A stretch of DNA of 64,000 nt, taken from positions 62,001 through 126,000 of the forward strand of contig WASS01000020.1 of NCBI GenBank assembly GCA_009712635.1, in the 5' to 3' direction. Made by a program: the position numbers and the translations under genes. The stretch's first letter is position 1. The number at the start of each line of letters is the position of its first letter. The stretch comes from Hungatella sp. GTDB lineage: Bacteria; Bacillota; Clostridia; Lachnospirales; Lachnospiraceae. Of this stretch, positions 16,580 to 24,552 are shown piece by piece. The notes beneath the pieces are model-generated. The model worked only from the letters and a program-made list of their open reading frames with translations, searched no databases and had not been told where the DNA came from.

Positions 16580-18034
16580 ATGGCTGGATTATGCAATGAG
16601 AATCTTATATATAACAATTTAATCAATGGGCAGTGGACAGAATCTGCATCAGGAGATGTCATTACCATAACATCACCTGCGGATGGTTCTTTCGTGGGTA
16701 AGATACAGGCGATCAGTAAGGAAGAAGTAGATGAAATTGTCCGGTATTCCAAAGCCGGTCAATCCCAGTGGGCTACTGTACCCATATACGAAAAAGCTGC
16801 AATCCTTTATAAGGCTGCAGCGCTCCTGGAAGAACGGACAGAAGAAATATCGGATATCCTCATGATGGAGATCGCGAAAGATAAGAAGTCTTCCGTATCA
16901 GAAGTTAAACGAACTGTGGACTTTTTACGTTTTACTGCAGATGCAGGGAAAAGTCTGGAGGGAATCGCAGTGAGCGGTGAGAATTTTCCAGGCGGCTCAC
17001 GCAATAAGATGTCCTATATAAAGAGAATTCCTCTTGGAACCGTATTAGCAATATCCCCATTTAACTACCCAATCAATTTATCGGCTTCCAAGATAGCGCC
17101 GGCATTAATGGGGGGGAACGCAGTTATATTGAAGCCGGCAACACAGGGCGCCATTAGTGCACTTCACCTTGTAAAGGCATTGCAGGATGCAGGACTTCCG
17201 GCAGGGGTGATACAGACAGTAACCGGTAAAGGAAGTGAGATCGGCGATTACATTGTAACCCACCAGGGAATTGATTTTATTAATTTTACAGGCAGCACGG
17301 AGGTGGGCAGGCATATATCCCAGATTTCCTGTATGACGCCCCTGCTTCTGGAACTTGGCGGCAAGGATGCGGCTCTTGTACTGGAAGATGCAGATTTGGA
17401 GTATGCGGCAGATAATATTGTGGAAGGCGCATTTTCCTATTCCGGACAGCGCTGTACAGCTGTAAAACGAATTATCACCACAGATAAAGTAGCAGACCAG
17501 TTAGTCACCATGCTGAAGTCAAGAATTGAAAAGTTATCTGTCGGAGATCCCAGAAAATCTGCGGTTGTTACGCCCCTGATTGATCAGAAGGCTGCGGATT
17601 TTGCTGTATTTTTAACTCAGGATGCCATAGATAAAGGGGCTGAACTGATTGTGGGTAATAAACGAGAGGGGAACCTGGTTTATCCCACCTTGTTAGATAA
17701 GGTGACAGTGGATATGGAGATCGCATGGAAAGAACCATTTTCGCCGATTCTGCCGATTATCCGGGTAAAGAATATGGATGAAGCAGTGGAAATTGCCAAC
17801 CGTTCCGAGTATGGTTTACAATCTTCTGTATTTACAAAAGACATTAATAAAGCGTTTCTCATTGCTGAGAAATTAGAAGTGGGGACGGTTCAGATTAATA
17901 ACAAGACAGAGCGGGGACCAGATCATTTTCCATTCCTGGGAGTAAAGGCTTCCGGTATGGGAACTCAGGGGGTAAGATATTCTATAGAAGCTATGACAAG
18001 ACCAAAAGCCGTTACCATTAATGTCACACATTAA
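16580..18034 (+). CDS. gapN: Non-phosphorylating NADP-dependent glyceraldehyde-3-phosphate dehydrogenase
   Basis: A 484-aa aldehyde dehydrogenase closely resembling streptococcal GapN along its length. The catalytic Cys292 lies in SYSGQRCTA and the general base Glu258 in LLELGGKDAALVLEDADLE. The segments ISPFNYPINLSASKIAPAL, INFTGSTEVG, EEPFSPILP-like KEPFSPILPIIRV and INNKTERGPDHFPFLGVK are GapN hallmarks. It oxidises glyceraldehyde-3-phosphate directly to 3-phosphoglycerate, making NADPH but no ATP. The gene is monocistronic between terminators, with a GAGGAGAG site. A half-dyad TGGTCA at 16546-16551 resembles the etfB operator, so the same GntR protein might control it (weak inference). 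Confidence 0.92.
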   Translation: MAGLCNENLIYNNLINGQWTESASGDVITITSPADGSFVGKIQAISKEEVDEIVRYSKAGQSQWATVPIYEKAAILYKAAALLEERTEEISDILMMEIAKDKKSSVSEVKRTVDFLRFTADAGKSLEGIAVSGENFPGGSRNKMSYIKRIPLGTVLAISPFNYPINLSASKIAPALMGGNAVILKPATQGAISALHLVKALQDAGLPAGVIQTVTGKGSEIGDYIVTHQGIDFINFTGSTEVGRHISQISCMTPLLLELGGKDAALVLEDADLEYAADNIVEGAFSYSGQRCTAVKRIITTDKVADQLVTMLKSRIEKLSVGDPRKSAVVTPLIDQKAADFAVFLTQDAIDKGAELIVGNKREGNLVYPTLLDKVTVDMEIAWKEPFSPILPIIRVKNMDEAVEIANRSEYGLQSSVFTKDINKAFLIAEKLEVGTVQINNKTERGPDHFPFLGVKASGMGTQGVRYSIEAMTRPKAVTINVTH

Positions 18035-18040
18035 AAACCA

Positions 18041-18083
18041 AAAACTGCAGCCTGCCCGGTTTAAACGGGCAGGCTGCAGTTTT
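18041..18083. terminator. Bidirectional terminator between gapN and the cupin gene
   Basis: An 18-bp perfect stem, AAAACTGCAGCCTGCCCG with its complement, flanks a 7-nt loop. A-runs and T-runs on the two sides let it stop transcripts from both convergent genes. Confidence 0.88.
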
Positions 18084-18103
18084 ATGTCTGATTAAGAACC
18101 GGA

Positions 18104-18568
18104 TCAGCTTTCATCGTTGGAAATGCTGTCGGCCTTGGTTGGATGTACGGTGCCCCATTCGTAGTGAGGAGGAGCATAAACAGAAGTCATTCTAAGGGGC
18201 TGGTTTCCAATATTAACAATATTATGCCAGATGCCTGCTGGAACAAATATGCTGTAATTGTCAAATATCAGATATTGAGAATCCATGGAAAGCTTTGAGG
18301 TTCCAAGCTGAACCAGACCCAGGCCTTCCTCCACTCTCAAAAACTGGTCAAGATCGGAATGGACTTCCAGTCCCACGGTCCCTTTCACTGGTATGTTCAT
18401 CAGCGTGACCTGAAGATGGTCTCCGGTCCATAATGTAGTGCGAAAATTGTCATTTTGTCTGGCTGCTTTTTGCATGTCAATAATAAATGGATTTGGACCG
18501 AAATCAGAAGGAAATTCCGGCAGATTCGTCATTTCAGAATCGAATTCGGTTTTGTCATTTTCAAACAT
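18104..18568 (-). CDS. Cupin domain-containing protein
   Basis: A 154-aa single-domain cupin on the minus strand. I chose the internal ATG at 18568 (MFENDKTEFD) because the longer frame up to 18754 is rich in residues unlike a protein start. The two cupin motifs are visible: GLEVHSDLDQFLRVEEG with His and Glu metal ligands, and VPAGIWHNIVN with the second His. The segment TTLWTGDHLQVTLMNIP and the ending SVYAPPHYEWGTVHPTKAD match small cupins related to sugar-phosphate isomerase-like domains. The substrate is unknown. It is divergent from the REC-CheX gene. Start confidence is moderate since no strong ribosome-binding site is seen. Confidence 0.8.
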   Translation of the reverse strand: MFENDKTEFDSEMTNLPEFPSDFGPNPFIIDMQKAARQNDNFRTTLWTGDHLQVTLMNIPVKGTVGLEVHSDLDQFLRVEEGLGLVQLGTSKLSMDSQYLIFDNYSIFVPAGIWHNIVNIGNQPLRMTSVYAPPHYEWGTVHPTKADSISNDES

Positions 18569-18779
18569 AGCATCATTCACCGATATAATCGTTTCTATTA
18601 TTATATGAGCTGTAAAATATGAGTGATACCATTTTTGGTGATATTTGGAAAAAATATGACTTAATAAACGAACCTTTGTAATCAGACAAGTAAACCTTTT
18701 GACAAAATACGCCATTATATGATATTGTTGTATAATACAAAAGGTAATAATCATTATTAATTACAGGAGGCTTTATTCT

Positions 18780-19643
18780 ATGGCGGGTACAAAAGTTGTT
18801 ATAGTTGATGATTCTCCCTTCTCTATCGCGTTTATCAAAGGAATTCTTGTTAGAAACGGTCTTGAAGTAGTTGGAGAAGCAGGGACACTGGAAGAAGTAA
18901 AACAGGTGATACAGGAAACAAAGCCTCAGCTTGTGACGATGGACATGACACTGCCTGGAACCGATGGATTGGAGTGCACCCGTGCAATTCATGAAATTGA
19001 CAGAAACATTAAAGTTATTGTTATCAGTTCCATGATGGATGATGAAATTGTGAAAGAAGCAAAAGAAAACAAGGTTTCAGCTTATGTACAGAAACCTATT
19101 GATGAAGAGGAGCTGATGACTGCGGTAAACCGTGTTATGTCATCGGAAGAGCTGTTTCGCTTTTTATCAAGTGAGTATATTAAGATTTTTAAAGAAGCAC
19201 TTCTTGACGGAACAAACAAACTTACAAAATCGCTGATCCAGTATAAGGATGAACATGTCTGCAGACAGGAATTCCAGTCAGAAGGTCTGGCAGTAATCGT
19301 AGGTATCATCGGTAAGTTTTCCGGAAGAATGCTGATTGATGTTAAGATGGAGACAGCTTATAAGCTGACAGCTTCCATAATGAAAAGAGAGGCTACTGGC
19401 ATTGATGAAGTGCTTGCAGTACTTGGAGAGTTTACCAACATTGTATCTGGAAACGCCTGCTCTATCATAAACAGAATGAATAAGGCCTATGGACTCCGTG
19501 TGGCACCACCTACAATTATGCATGGGGAAAGTGTTCATATTACTGCTCCTGGGTATACAACAACAAACATACTGGCAGATTCCGATTTTGGGGAAATTTT
19601 ATTAAATATAGGTTTTCAAAGGGGTGATGATCAGTGGATGTAA
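18780..19643 (+). CDS. Response regulator fused to a CheX-type phosphatase domain
   Basis: A 287-aa two-domain protein with AGGAGG before the ATG. Residues 1-120 are a complete receiver domain: Asp10/Asp11, phospho-acceptor Asp55 (TMDMTLPG), Ser83/84 and Lys105 (VQKP). Residues 130-285 are a CheX/CheC-like phosphatase domain with the helix LGEFTNIVSGNA, carrying the Glu-x2-Asn catalytic pair. CheX removes phosphate from CheY. This fusion could dephosphorylate its own receiver or a partner. It overlaps the next cheX gene by 10 nt. No CheA, CheW or flagellar gene is in the window. The start of the domain boundary is approximate. Confidence 0.88.
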   Translation: MAGTKVVIVDDSPFSIAFIKGILVRNGLEVVGEAGTLEEVKQVIQETKPQLVTMDMTLPGTDGLECTRAIHEIDRNIKVIVISSMMDDEIVKEAKENKVSAYVQKPIDEEELMTAVNRVMSSEELFRFLSSEYIKIFKEALLDGTNKLTKSLIQYKDEHVCRQEFQSEGLAVIVGIIGKFSGRMLIDVKMETAYKLTASIMKREATGIDEVLAVLGEFTNIVSGNACSIINRMNKAYGLRVAPPTIMHGESVHITAPGYTTTNILADSDFGEILLNIGFQRGDDQWM

Positions 19644-20092
19644 AATACATAAATCCTTTTATTGAAGCATTTCTTTCTGTTATGCCGCAGCTGGGATTTG
19701 AAAAAGTTGAGAAAACCAATTTAAGCCTGAAAGATTGCAATCTGACTTATACAGGAGTCATTATGACAGTTGGTATTGTAGGCGAGATAAAAGGAAATGT
19801 TGTCTATTATCTGGATCTGGAAAGTGCAAAAAAAGTTGCATCTACGATGATGATGGGTATGCCAGTGGATGATTTTAATGAAATGGCACAGAGTGCAATT
19901 TCAGAATTAGCCAATATGCTTACAGCCAATGCTGCTACATTTTTTTCCAACATTGGAATTACGGTAGATATCTCAACTCCTACGCTGCTTTATGGTGATC
20001 AGGTTTCTGTGAAGATGAATTCCAATCAGATTCTTTGCATTCAGCTGCTGGCAGATGATATTCCAATTGATATTAATATTGCATTTTCATAA
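19634..20092 (+). CDS. CheX-type chemotaxis phosphatase
   Basis: A 152-aa stand-alone CheX-like protein. The GTG at 19634 overlaps the end of the REC-CheX gene and has AAGGGGTGA upstream. The pattern MDVKYINPFIEAFLSVMPQ is typical of CheX N-termini. The active-site helix SAISELANMLTANA holds the Glu-x2-Asn pair, here Glu then Asn. CheX proteins are usually dimers; this one may pair with the CheX domain of the upstream fusion. It is the last gene before a strong terminator. The role is probably control of a two-component signal rather than classical flagellar motion. Confidence 0.88.
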   Translation: MDVKYINPFIEAFLSVMPQLGFEKVEKTNLSLKDCNLTYTGVIMTVGIVGEIKGNVVYYLDLESAKKVASTMMMGMPVDDFNEMAQSAISELANMLTANAATFFSNIGITVDISTPTLLYGDQVSVKMNSNQILCIQLLADDIPIDINIAFS

Positions 20093-20102
20093 AACAATTA
20101 AT

Positions 20103-20145
20103 AAGACCTGTGAACGAGGAAAAATCCGGATTCACAGGTCTTTTT
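20103..20145 (+). terminator. Rho-independent terminator after cheX
   Basis: AAGACCTGTGAA pairs perfectly with TTCACAGGTCTT across a 16-nt loop and is followed by TTT. The converging S8 peptidase gene ends 4 nt further on at 20149. Confidence 0.88.
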
Positions 20146-20148
20146 CTA

Positions 20149-21825
20149 TCAGGTAAAGGTAGAGATCTGTTCAAAAAAATGATACATGTCTATTCTGCCA
20201 TATCCCCATATGTTATTTGGATAGAAGTAAGCGTTATCACGTTTTGCGCAGCGTATGATCATACGGTTTGCCTTCACCCCGGTGATCGGAGTATGGTTCC
20301 CTCTGACAAATCCCCATTCCATTATCATTGCAGCAGCACCAGCGGCGTGAGCAGCAGCAGCGCCGGTGCCAGTAAGCGTACCGTACCGGTTTTCCGGCAG
20401 AGCGCAGGGAATCTTAAAACCAGGAGCAGAAACATCTGGAACAATCTCACCAAACCGGGAAAATCCTCTGCCGGATTCTTCCAGAAAACAGTTGTCAAGC
20501 TGATTATAAGCCGCTACTGTCAGGGGAACACGTGCATCACCTGGGGCTGTAATGGTTGTATTTGGATCTGATTGATAAAAGCAGGTATCAGCAGTAATAA
20601 GGTTTCCCGAGGGGAGCCAGCAATGAAAGGAAAAGGGCTCATTTCCTTCGCTTTTAACCCTGCAGTGCCAGATGCCGGGTAAGGGATTATTGAAACGTAC
20701 CAGAATCATCTGATCTCCTGTAGAGCCTTCCAGAATAATATTATTGATTAGGACAGAACTCTGTCCCTGCGACAGACTGAAGGTCTGACAGGTATTAATG
20801 GAAGTATAGTGACTGCTCACTATTTCACAATCCGGAGAGTAAAGTTCAAGGGTGATTCGCCCAGCTGGAAATGGCCAGATTTCCATGGAGAACATTCGGT
20901 CCTCTGTCCCTACTTTTAAATCAAAGCTGCTGTAAAAGGGCGGTGTATGAGAATAACAATAATAATGCCGCTTAAGGGCCGCTTCGTTGCCTGCTGCAAT
21001 GACAGTACCAATACGGGGCTGTCTGGTCAGCTGATCTAAATAAGAACTAAGGGGACCACGGCCATCATGTCCCCCCTGGCTGCTGCCCATGCAGATGCAA
21101 AGAATCAGAGGCCGGTTTAACTGTTCCGCCACACCCAGAAGATATTGGATACCAAGCATGATATCAGATTCCTGATAACACAGGGAATTTTTCGGGATAA
21201 AATAAATCTGCTTTAAATTATCTTTTGCTTCCTTTAATTTTACAACAGCCAGCTTACTCTGTGGAACAATTCCCGTAAAAGAATTTACTCCATTATGGCT
21301 TCCTGATATGATACTGGAAATGGCAGTTCCGTGTCCAATCGTATCTACTTCAGGGACAATATTTAATGGAATAGGAGATTTTAAAGCAGTATTAATATGG
21401 TTCTTTGTATATTCGGAGCCAAACGCGAAACCGGAAGGAGGCTTGCCGGTCTGATCAGTCTGGTCCCAGATTGATAGTATTCGGGTTGTTCCATCGTGAT
21501 TTTGAAAAGCAGGGTGGGAATAATCAATGCCTGTGTCTATGATACCAATTACAATTCCAAGCCCCATATAATTGGAAAGAAGCTGGTCAGCAAGTGGGGC
21601 ACTGTCGGGAGGATCCGTGGATATGGTGGAAGTCAGTGTAAAAATGGAAGGAAAATTTTCGTATGGATGTAAGCCTAAATCGCAGGCCTGCCTATTTTTT
21701 TTTGCCAGATGAAGCAGAGAATAATCACTGTTTAATTTTGTGACATTTTCTGAAAAGTCATTAGAAGGGATCAGGGTGTTGCTGATGATAAAGTCATAAT
21801 AATCATTATCCAGTATTTTGTTCAT
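20149..21825 (-). CDS. S8 (subtilisin-like, Csp-type) family protein, predicted pseudoprotease
   Basis: A 558-aa subtilase on the minus strand. It is the length and layout of Clostridia Csp-like peptidases, with a central beta insert between the catalytic His and Ser regions. Asp97 (GIIDTGIDYSHPAF) and His165 (DTIGHGTAISSI) of the triad and the oxyanion Asn280 (AAGNEAAL) are present. The catalytic Ser is replaced by Gly488: the motif reads TGTGAAAAHAAG instead of GTS-A-A. The codon at 20362-20364 is GGC. No signal peptide is seen. In Clostridioides difficile, Csp pseudoproteases take part in spore germination. This protein stands alone, so any germination role is inference; a single-base sequencing error could also explain the change. 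Confidence 0.88.
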   Translation of the reverse strand: MNKILDNDYYDFIISNTLIPSNDFSENVTKLNSDYSLLHLAKKNRQACDLGLHPYENFPSIFTLTSTISTDPPDSAPLADQLLSNYMGLGIVIGIIDTGIDYSHPAFQNHDGTTRILSIWDQTDQTGKPPSGFAFGSEYTKNHINTALKSPIPLNIVPEVDTIGHGTAISSIISGSHNGVNSFTGIVPQSKLAVVKLKEAKDNLKQIYFIPKNSLCYQESDIMLGIQYLLGVAEQLNRPLILCICMGSSQGGHDGRGPLSSYLDQLTRQPRIGTVIAAGNEAALKRHYYCYSHTPPFYSSFDLKVGTEDRMFSMEIWPFPAGRITLELYSPDCEIVSSHYTSINTCQTFSLSQGQSSVLINNIILEGSTGDQMILVRFNNPLPGIWHCRVKSEGNEPFSFHCWLPSGNLITADTCFYQSDPNTTITAPGDARVPLTVAAYNQLDNCFLEESGRGFSRFGEIVPDVSAPGFKIPCALPENRYGTLTGTGAAAAHAAGAAAMIMEWGFVRGNHTPITGVKANRMIIRCAKRDNAYFYPNNIWGYGRIDMYHFFEQISTFT

Positions 21826-21937
21826 GACAAGCCTGCCTTTCTATCCAGTATATAACCATTTTATGCCAATGGAGGAACCAAAGACCAAACAAATGGCGGA
21901 ATGCAGGAAAAAACAGAATTATGGAGATAAAATTGCA

Positions 21938-21993
21938 TTGACAATTAGTCAGTACTGAGTATAATACTAATTATAAATAGTCAGTACTGACTA
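21938..21993 (+). promoter_or_regulatory. PadR promoter with tandem operator palindromes
   Basis: TTGACA (21938-21943), 16 nt, TATAAT (21960-21965) is a near-consensus promoter. A perfect 16-bp palindrome TAGTCAGTACTGACTA (21978-21993) and a near-copy TAGTCAGTACTGAGTA (21946-21961) lie 32 nt apart, one between the -35 and -10 elements and one just after the expected start of transcription. This is the classic layout for autorepression by the PadR protein encoded next. Confidence 0.8.
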
Positions 21994-22011
21994 AAAAAGG
22001 AGCTAATTTAT

Positions 22012-22575
22012 ATGATACCATTGTATATACTTGGAATATTACTGCGTTTTGGACCGCAGCACGGCTACCAGATTAAGAAAATTATGGAAGAGCAGCTGGA
22101 GGATTTTACTAAGATCAAGTTACCGAATGTGTATTACCATCTTGAGAAGATGGAAGCTTCCGGTATTTTAACAGCCATCAGAGATAAGCAGAGTGCCAGA
22201 CCTGAAAAAACGGTTTACTTTGTGGGCGAGAGTGGGGCAGAAAAATTTAAGGAGTTGCTAAGGCAGACTCTGGATATGAATTACCGTCCGGTTTTTGAAG
22301 CTGACGCTGCGTTTTATTTTTCTGAATACCTGACTGCATCTGACTTTTTACAGAGTCTGACTCTTCATATCAGTAAATTGAAACAAGTAATGATGGGAAT
22401 AGAAGATCACAGAACAGAGATGGAAAAAGTAATACCGGAGGAAATGAAGATTTATGCTGATATAATATTTAATCACCATCTGATGCATTACAAGGCAGAG
22501 CTAAGCTGGGCTGAAGAATCCATAGATGCAATCCGGAAGAAAGGAGCAGGTTATGACAGCAGCAAGAATAATTGA
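22012..22575 (+). CDS. PadR family transcriptional regulator
   Basis: A 187-aa PadR repressor with AAGGAG before the ATG. The N-terminal winged helix shows IPLYILGILLRFGPQHGYQI and KLPNVYYHLEKMEASGILT, with the basic wing SARPEKTVYFV. The C-terminal half is a helical dimerisation region (FYFSEYLTASDFLQSL; HHLMHYKAELSWAEESIDAI) of the PadR-type C-terminal domain. Tandem palindromes in its promoter indicate autoregulation. It overlaps the methyltransferase gene by 23 nt, so the two form an operon. The likely signal is a small toxic or aromatic compound, as for other PadR proteins (family knowledge). Confidence 0.9.
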   Translation: MIPLYILGILLRFGPQHGYQIKKIMEEQLEDFTKIKLPNVYYHLEKMEASGILTAIRDKQSARPEKTVYFVGESGAEKFKELLRQTLDMNYRPVFEADAAFYFSEYLTASDFLQSLTLHISKLKQVMMGIEDHRTEMEKVIPEEMKIYADIIFNHHLMHYKAELSWAEESIDAIRKKGAGYDSSKNN

Positions 22576-23206
22576 AACCAATGAGGGAATCCAGAGTGAA
22601 GTGACAGCAGAGATATTCGATGAGTTTGCAAGGGGGATGAGGGATAAGGGCTGGAATGGAGTGTCAGAGATGATAGCTTCCGGAATAAATGGGGGAGATA
22701 TACTGGAAATAGGTCCCGGTCCCGGTTACGTAGGTCTGGAACTGGCGAAACAGGTAAATCCCAGAACATTTACTGGTTGTGAGATCAGCCCAGCTATGAT
22801 CCGTATTGCAGAGAAAAATGCCAGGGAATATGGTATTTCAGCTGGTTATGTACAGGGCAATGGAATGAATATGCCATTTGAGGATGCAGTATTTGATGGC
22901 GTAGTATCCAATGGATCCCTCCATGAGTGGGAAAATCCGGTTCAGGTTTTTGACGAGATTTACCGGGTTCTGCGTATGGGTGGAAGATATTGCATCACAG
23001 ATTTGAGACGGGATATCGGTTTTTTAAAAAAATATATGATATATTTCAGTACGAAGCCAAAAGAATTAAGACCTGGATTTCTTTCCTCCCTGTATGCCTC
23101 TTATACCCGGGAAGAGATGCAGAAACTTCTTGACAGCAGCAAGCTTAAAGGTGGAGTAGTAATAAAGGATTTTATGGGTTTACGTATAACCGGCGAGAAG
23201 CGCTAG
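22553..23206 (+). CDS. Class I SAM-dependent methyltransferase (PadR-linked)
   Basis: A 217-aa methyltransferase. The ATG at 22553 has AAGGAG 6 nt upstream and starts inside the PadR gene. Motif I LEIGPGPGYVGLELAK, then GCEISPAMIRIAEKNAREYG, and the post-motif GVVSNGSLHEWENPVQVFDEI followed by VLRMGGRYCITDL define a UbiE/ArsM-like Methyltransf_11 fold. The trace DGVVSNGSLHEW is common in methyltransferases of the PadR-regulated kind. It probably modifies the compound sensed by PadR (inference). No metal-binding Cys pattern typical of ArsM is present. Confidence 0.87.
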   Translation: MTAARIIETNEGIQSEVTAEIFDEFARGMRDKGWNGVSEMIASGINGGDILEIGPGPGYVGLELAKQVNPRTFTGCEISPAMIRIAEKNAREYGISAGYVQGNGMNMPFEDAVFDGVVSNGSLHEWENPVQVFDEIYRVLRMGGRYCITDLRRDIGFLKKYMIYFSTKPKELRPGFLSSLYASYTREEMQKLLDSSKLKGGVVIKDFMGLRITGEKR

Positions 23207-23249
23207 CCGGTTTCGTTTGGATCATATAATTATTTTTACAATAAAAATG

Positions 23250-23292
23250 TTGACAAGAGATAAAAAAAAGATTATATTGAGTATACGCTCAA
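23250..23292 (+). promoter_or_regulatory. TetR promoter and operator
   Basis: TTGACA (23250-23255), 17 nt, TATATT (23273-23278) is a strong promoter. The dyad TTGAGTATACGCTCAA (23277-23292; arms TTGAG and CTCAA around six bases) overlaps the -10 end and the start of transcription, as expected for autorepression by the TetR protein that follows. Confidence 0.72.
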
Positions 23293-23311
23293 TGAGTTGG
23301 TGGTCATTAAT

Positions 23312-23893
23312 ATGAAATCAAAAAGACAGCTACAAAAAGAAAGTACCAGGCAGAAAATTATTGATACGGCTTACCGGATCTATGCAACGGAAGGTTTCTC
23401 CGCTTCAACAGCAAGAATTGCCAATGAGGCCGGAGTCTCACATGGAACTGTTTTCGCCCATTTTAAGTCTCTGAATGAATTGCTGGAGTGCATCATTGGT
23501 GAGTTTCAGATCAGCCTTGCTGCTGAATTTCACGATATGGGAGAATCCAGTGCCAGTGTCAGTGACTTTCTGGATGCACATTTAAAGGTTCTCATTGCTC
23601 ATGAGGAGTTTTATCTGCGTCTGATTACGGAGAGAAGCCTTTTGCCAGAAGAGGTACAGTATGTGTATGCGGATAATCAATCCACAATCGCCCATCATTT
23701 CAATCTCCTGTTATCAAGGGAAATTAAGAATGGAATTGTAAAAGAGGTTCCTGTCCATATGCTTTTTAATACCTGGCTTGGCATGATCCATTATTATTTA
23801 TGGAATAAGGATTTCTTTTCTCCGGATGAACCGGTTTTAGCCCGCTATGCAGGAGACTTGAAGCACACATTTATAAGTCTGATTACGAAGTAG
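23312..23893 (+). CDS. TetR/AcrR family transcriptional regulator
   Basis: A 193-aa regulator, started at the ATG at 23312, where the protein reads MKSKRQLQKEST; an earlier GTG frame at 23297 is possible. Residues 11-57 form the TetR DNA-binding domain (RQKIIDTAYRIYATEGFSAST; EAGVSHGTVFAHFKSLNELL). The ligand domain is helical and unremarkable. It begins an operon with a zinc-ribbon protein and a carboxymuconolactone-decarboxylase-like protein, and its own operator lies in the promoter. The signal is unknown; the neighbouring CMD-like gene suggests a reactive or oxidising compound (inference). Confidence 0.88.
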   Translation: MKSKRQLQKESTRQKIIDTAYRIYATEGFSASTARIANEAGVSHGTVFAHFKSLNELLECIIGEFQISLAAEFHDMGESSASVSDFLDAHLKVLIAHEEFYLRLITERSLLPEEVQYVYADNQSTIAHHFNLLLSREIKNGIVKEVPVHMLFNTWLGMIHYYLWNKDFFSPDEPVLARYAGDLKHTFISLITK

Positions 23894-23907
23894 AAAAGGA
23901 GAGCAAT

Positions 23908-24159
23908 ATGAAGGTATGTATCGCCTGCGGTATGCCTATGGAAAAGAAATCGGATTTTCCACAGGGCGACGAGCAGAAAGAATACTGTGTTTATTGTGCC
24001 AGACCCGACGGAACCATGCGGTCTTTTGAAGAGGCAAAAGCTGGTATGACAAAGTTTATTATGGAATCACAGGGGTTTGATGAGTCAGCAGCAGAAAAAA
24101 TTGCAGTGAGCAGTATGAAGAAGCTGCCCGCCTGGAAGGATGAGTTTTCTAAAGAATAA
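23908..24159 (+). CDS. Small zinc-ribbon protein
   Basis: An 83-aa protein with AAAGGAG upstream. The N-terminus carries a four-cysteine zinc ribbon: C-x2-C (CIACGMPM) near residues 4-7 and C-x2-C (CVYCARPDG) near residues 27-30. The C-terminal part is helical (FEEAKAGMTKFIMESQGF). It matches the putative zinc-ribbon family PF12674, which is common in Clostridia next to TetR regulators or methyltransferases and has no known activity. It is 14 nt after tetR. Confidence 0.82.
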   Translation: MKVCIACGMPMEKKSDFPQGDEQKEYCVYCARPDGTMRSFEEAKAGMTKFIMESQGFDESAAEKIAVSSMKKLPAWKDEFSKE

Positions 24160-24191
24160 ACAGAGTTATACAGAAAGAGAGGAGTAAAAGT

Positions 24192-24500
24192 ATGCAGGTA
24201 AGCAATGCATTTTCAGTATTTGCACAGGAGGTACCGGAGGTTCAGACTCCATGGATGGAGATGATCCACAAGCTGGATTCGGTGAGCAGTCTCGATAAAA
24301 AAACAGAGGAACTTGCATATATAGCCGTTATGGCTGTTATGCGGCTGGAGAGTGGTTTGCCTTTCCACGTTCAGATGGCAAAAGCCCATGGAGCCACAAG
24401 AGAGGAAATAATCAGCAGCATTCTGGTGGGACTGCCTGCAGCGGGTAATGTAGTAATTCAGGCGCTGCCCGTTGCACTGGAAGCGTATGATAAGGAATAA
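24192..24500 (+). CDS. Carboxymuconolactone decarboxylase-like protein lacking the CxxC motif
   Basis: A 102-aa protein with GAGGAG upstream. The AhpD/CMD fold pattern is visible: LDKKTEELAYIAVMAVMRLESGLPFHVQMAKAHGATREEI ending in a helix. In this quoted stretch (split here as LDKKTEELAYIAVMA, then LPFHVQMAKAHGATREEI) the usual CxxC is replaced by Leu-Pro-Phe-His. Only the His is kept, so it cannot act as an AhpD-type thiol peroxidase. It may bind a ligand or act as a decarboxylase-like enzyme. It is the last gene of the TetR operon, followed by a terminator. Confidence 0.82.
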   Translation: MQVSNAFSVFAQEVPEVQTPWMEMIHKLDSVSSLDKKTEELAYIAVMAVMRLESGLPFHVQMAKAHGATREEIISSILVGLPAAGNVVIQALPVALEAYDKE

Positions 24501-24514
24501 AGGTTAGAAAAGAG

Positions 24515-24550
24515 AAGGGAGAAAGCCATGTTTTCGGCTTTCTCCCTTTT
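24515..24550. terminator. Bidirectional terminator between the CMD and GH94 genes
   Basis: AAGGGAGAAAGCC pairs with GGCTTTCTCCCTT (13 bp, 8-nt loop), with T-runs after it on the plus strand and A-runs before it. It serves the two convergent genes. Confidence 0.85.
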
Positions 24551-24552
24551 GC

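Noticed and set aside
20110-20571. 153-aa plus-strand frame starting in the cheX terminator
   Set aside because: It begins in a hairpin and is antisense to the S8 gene.
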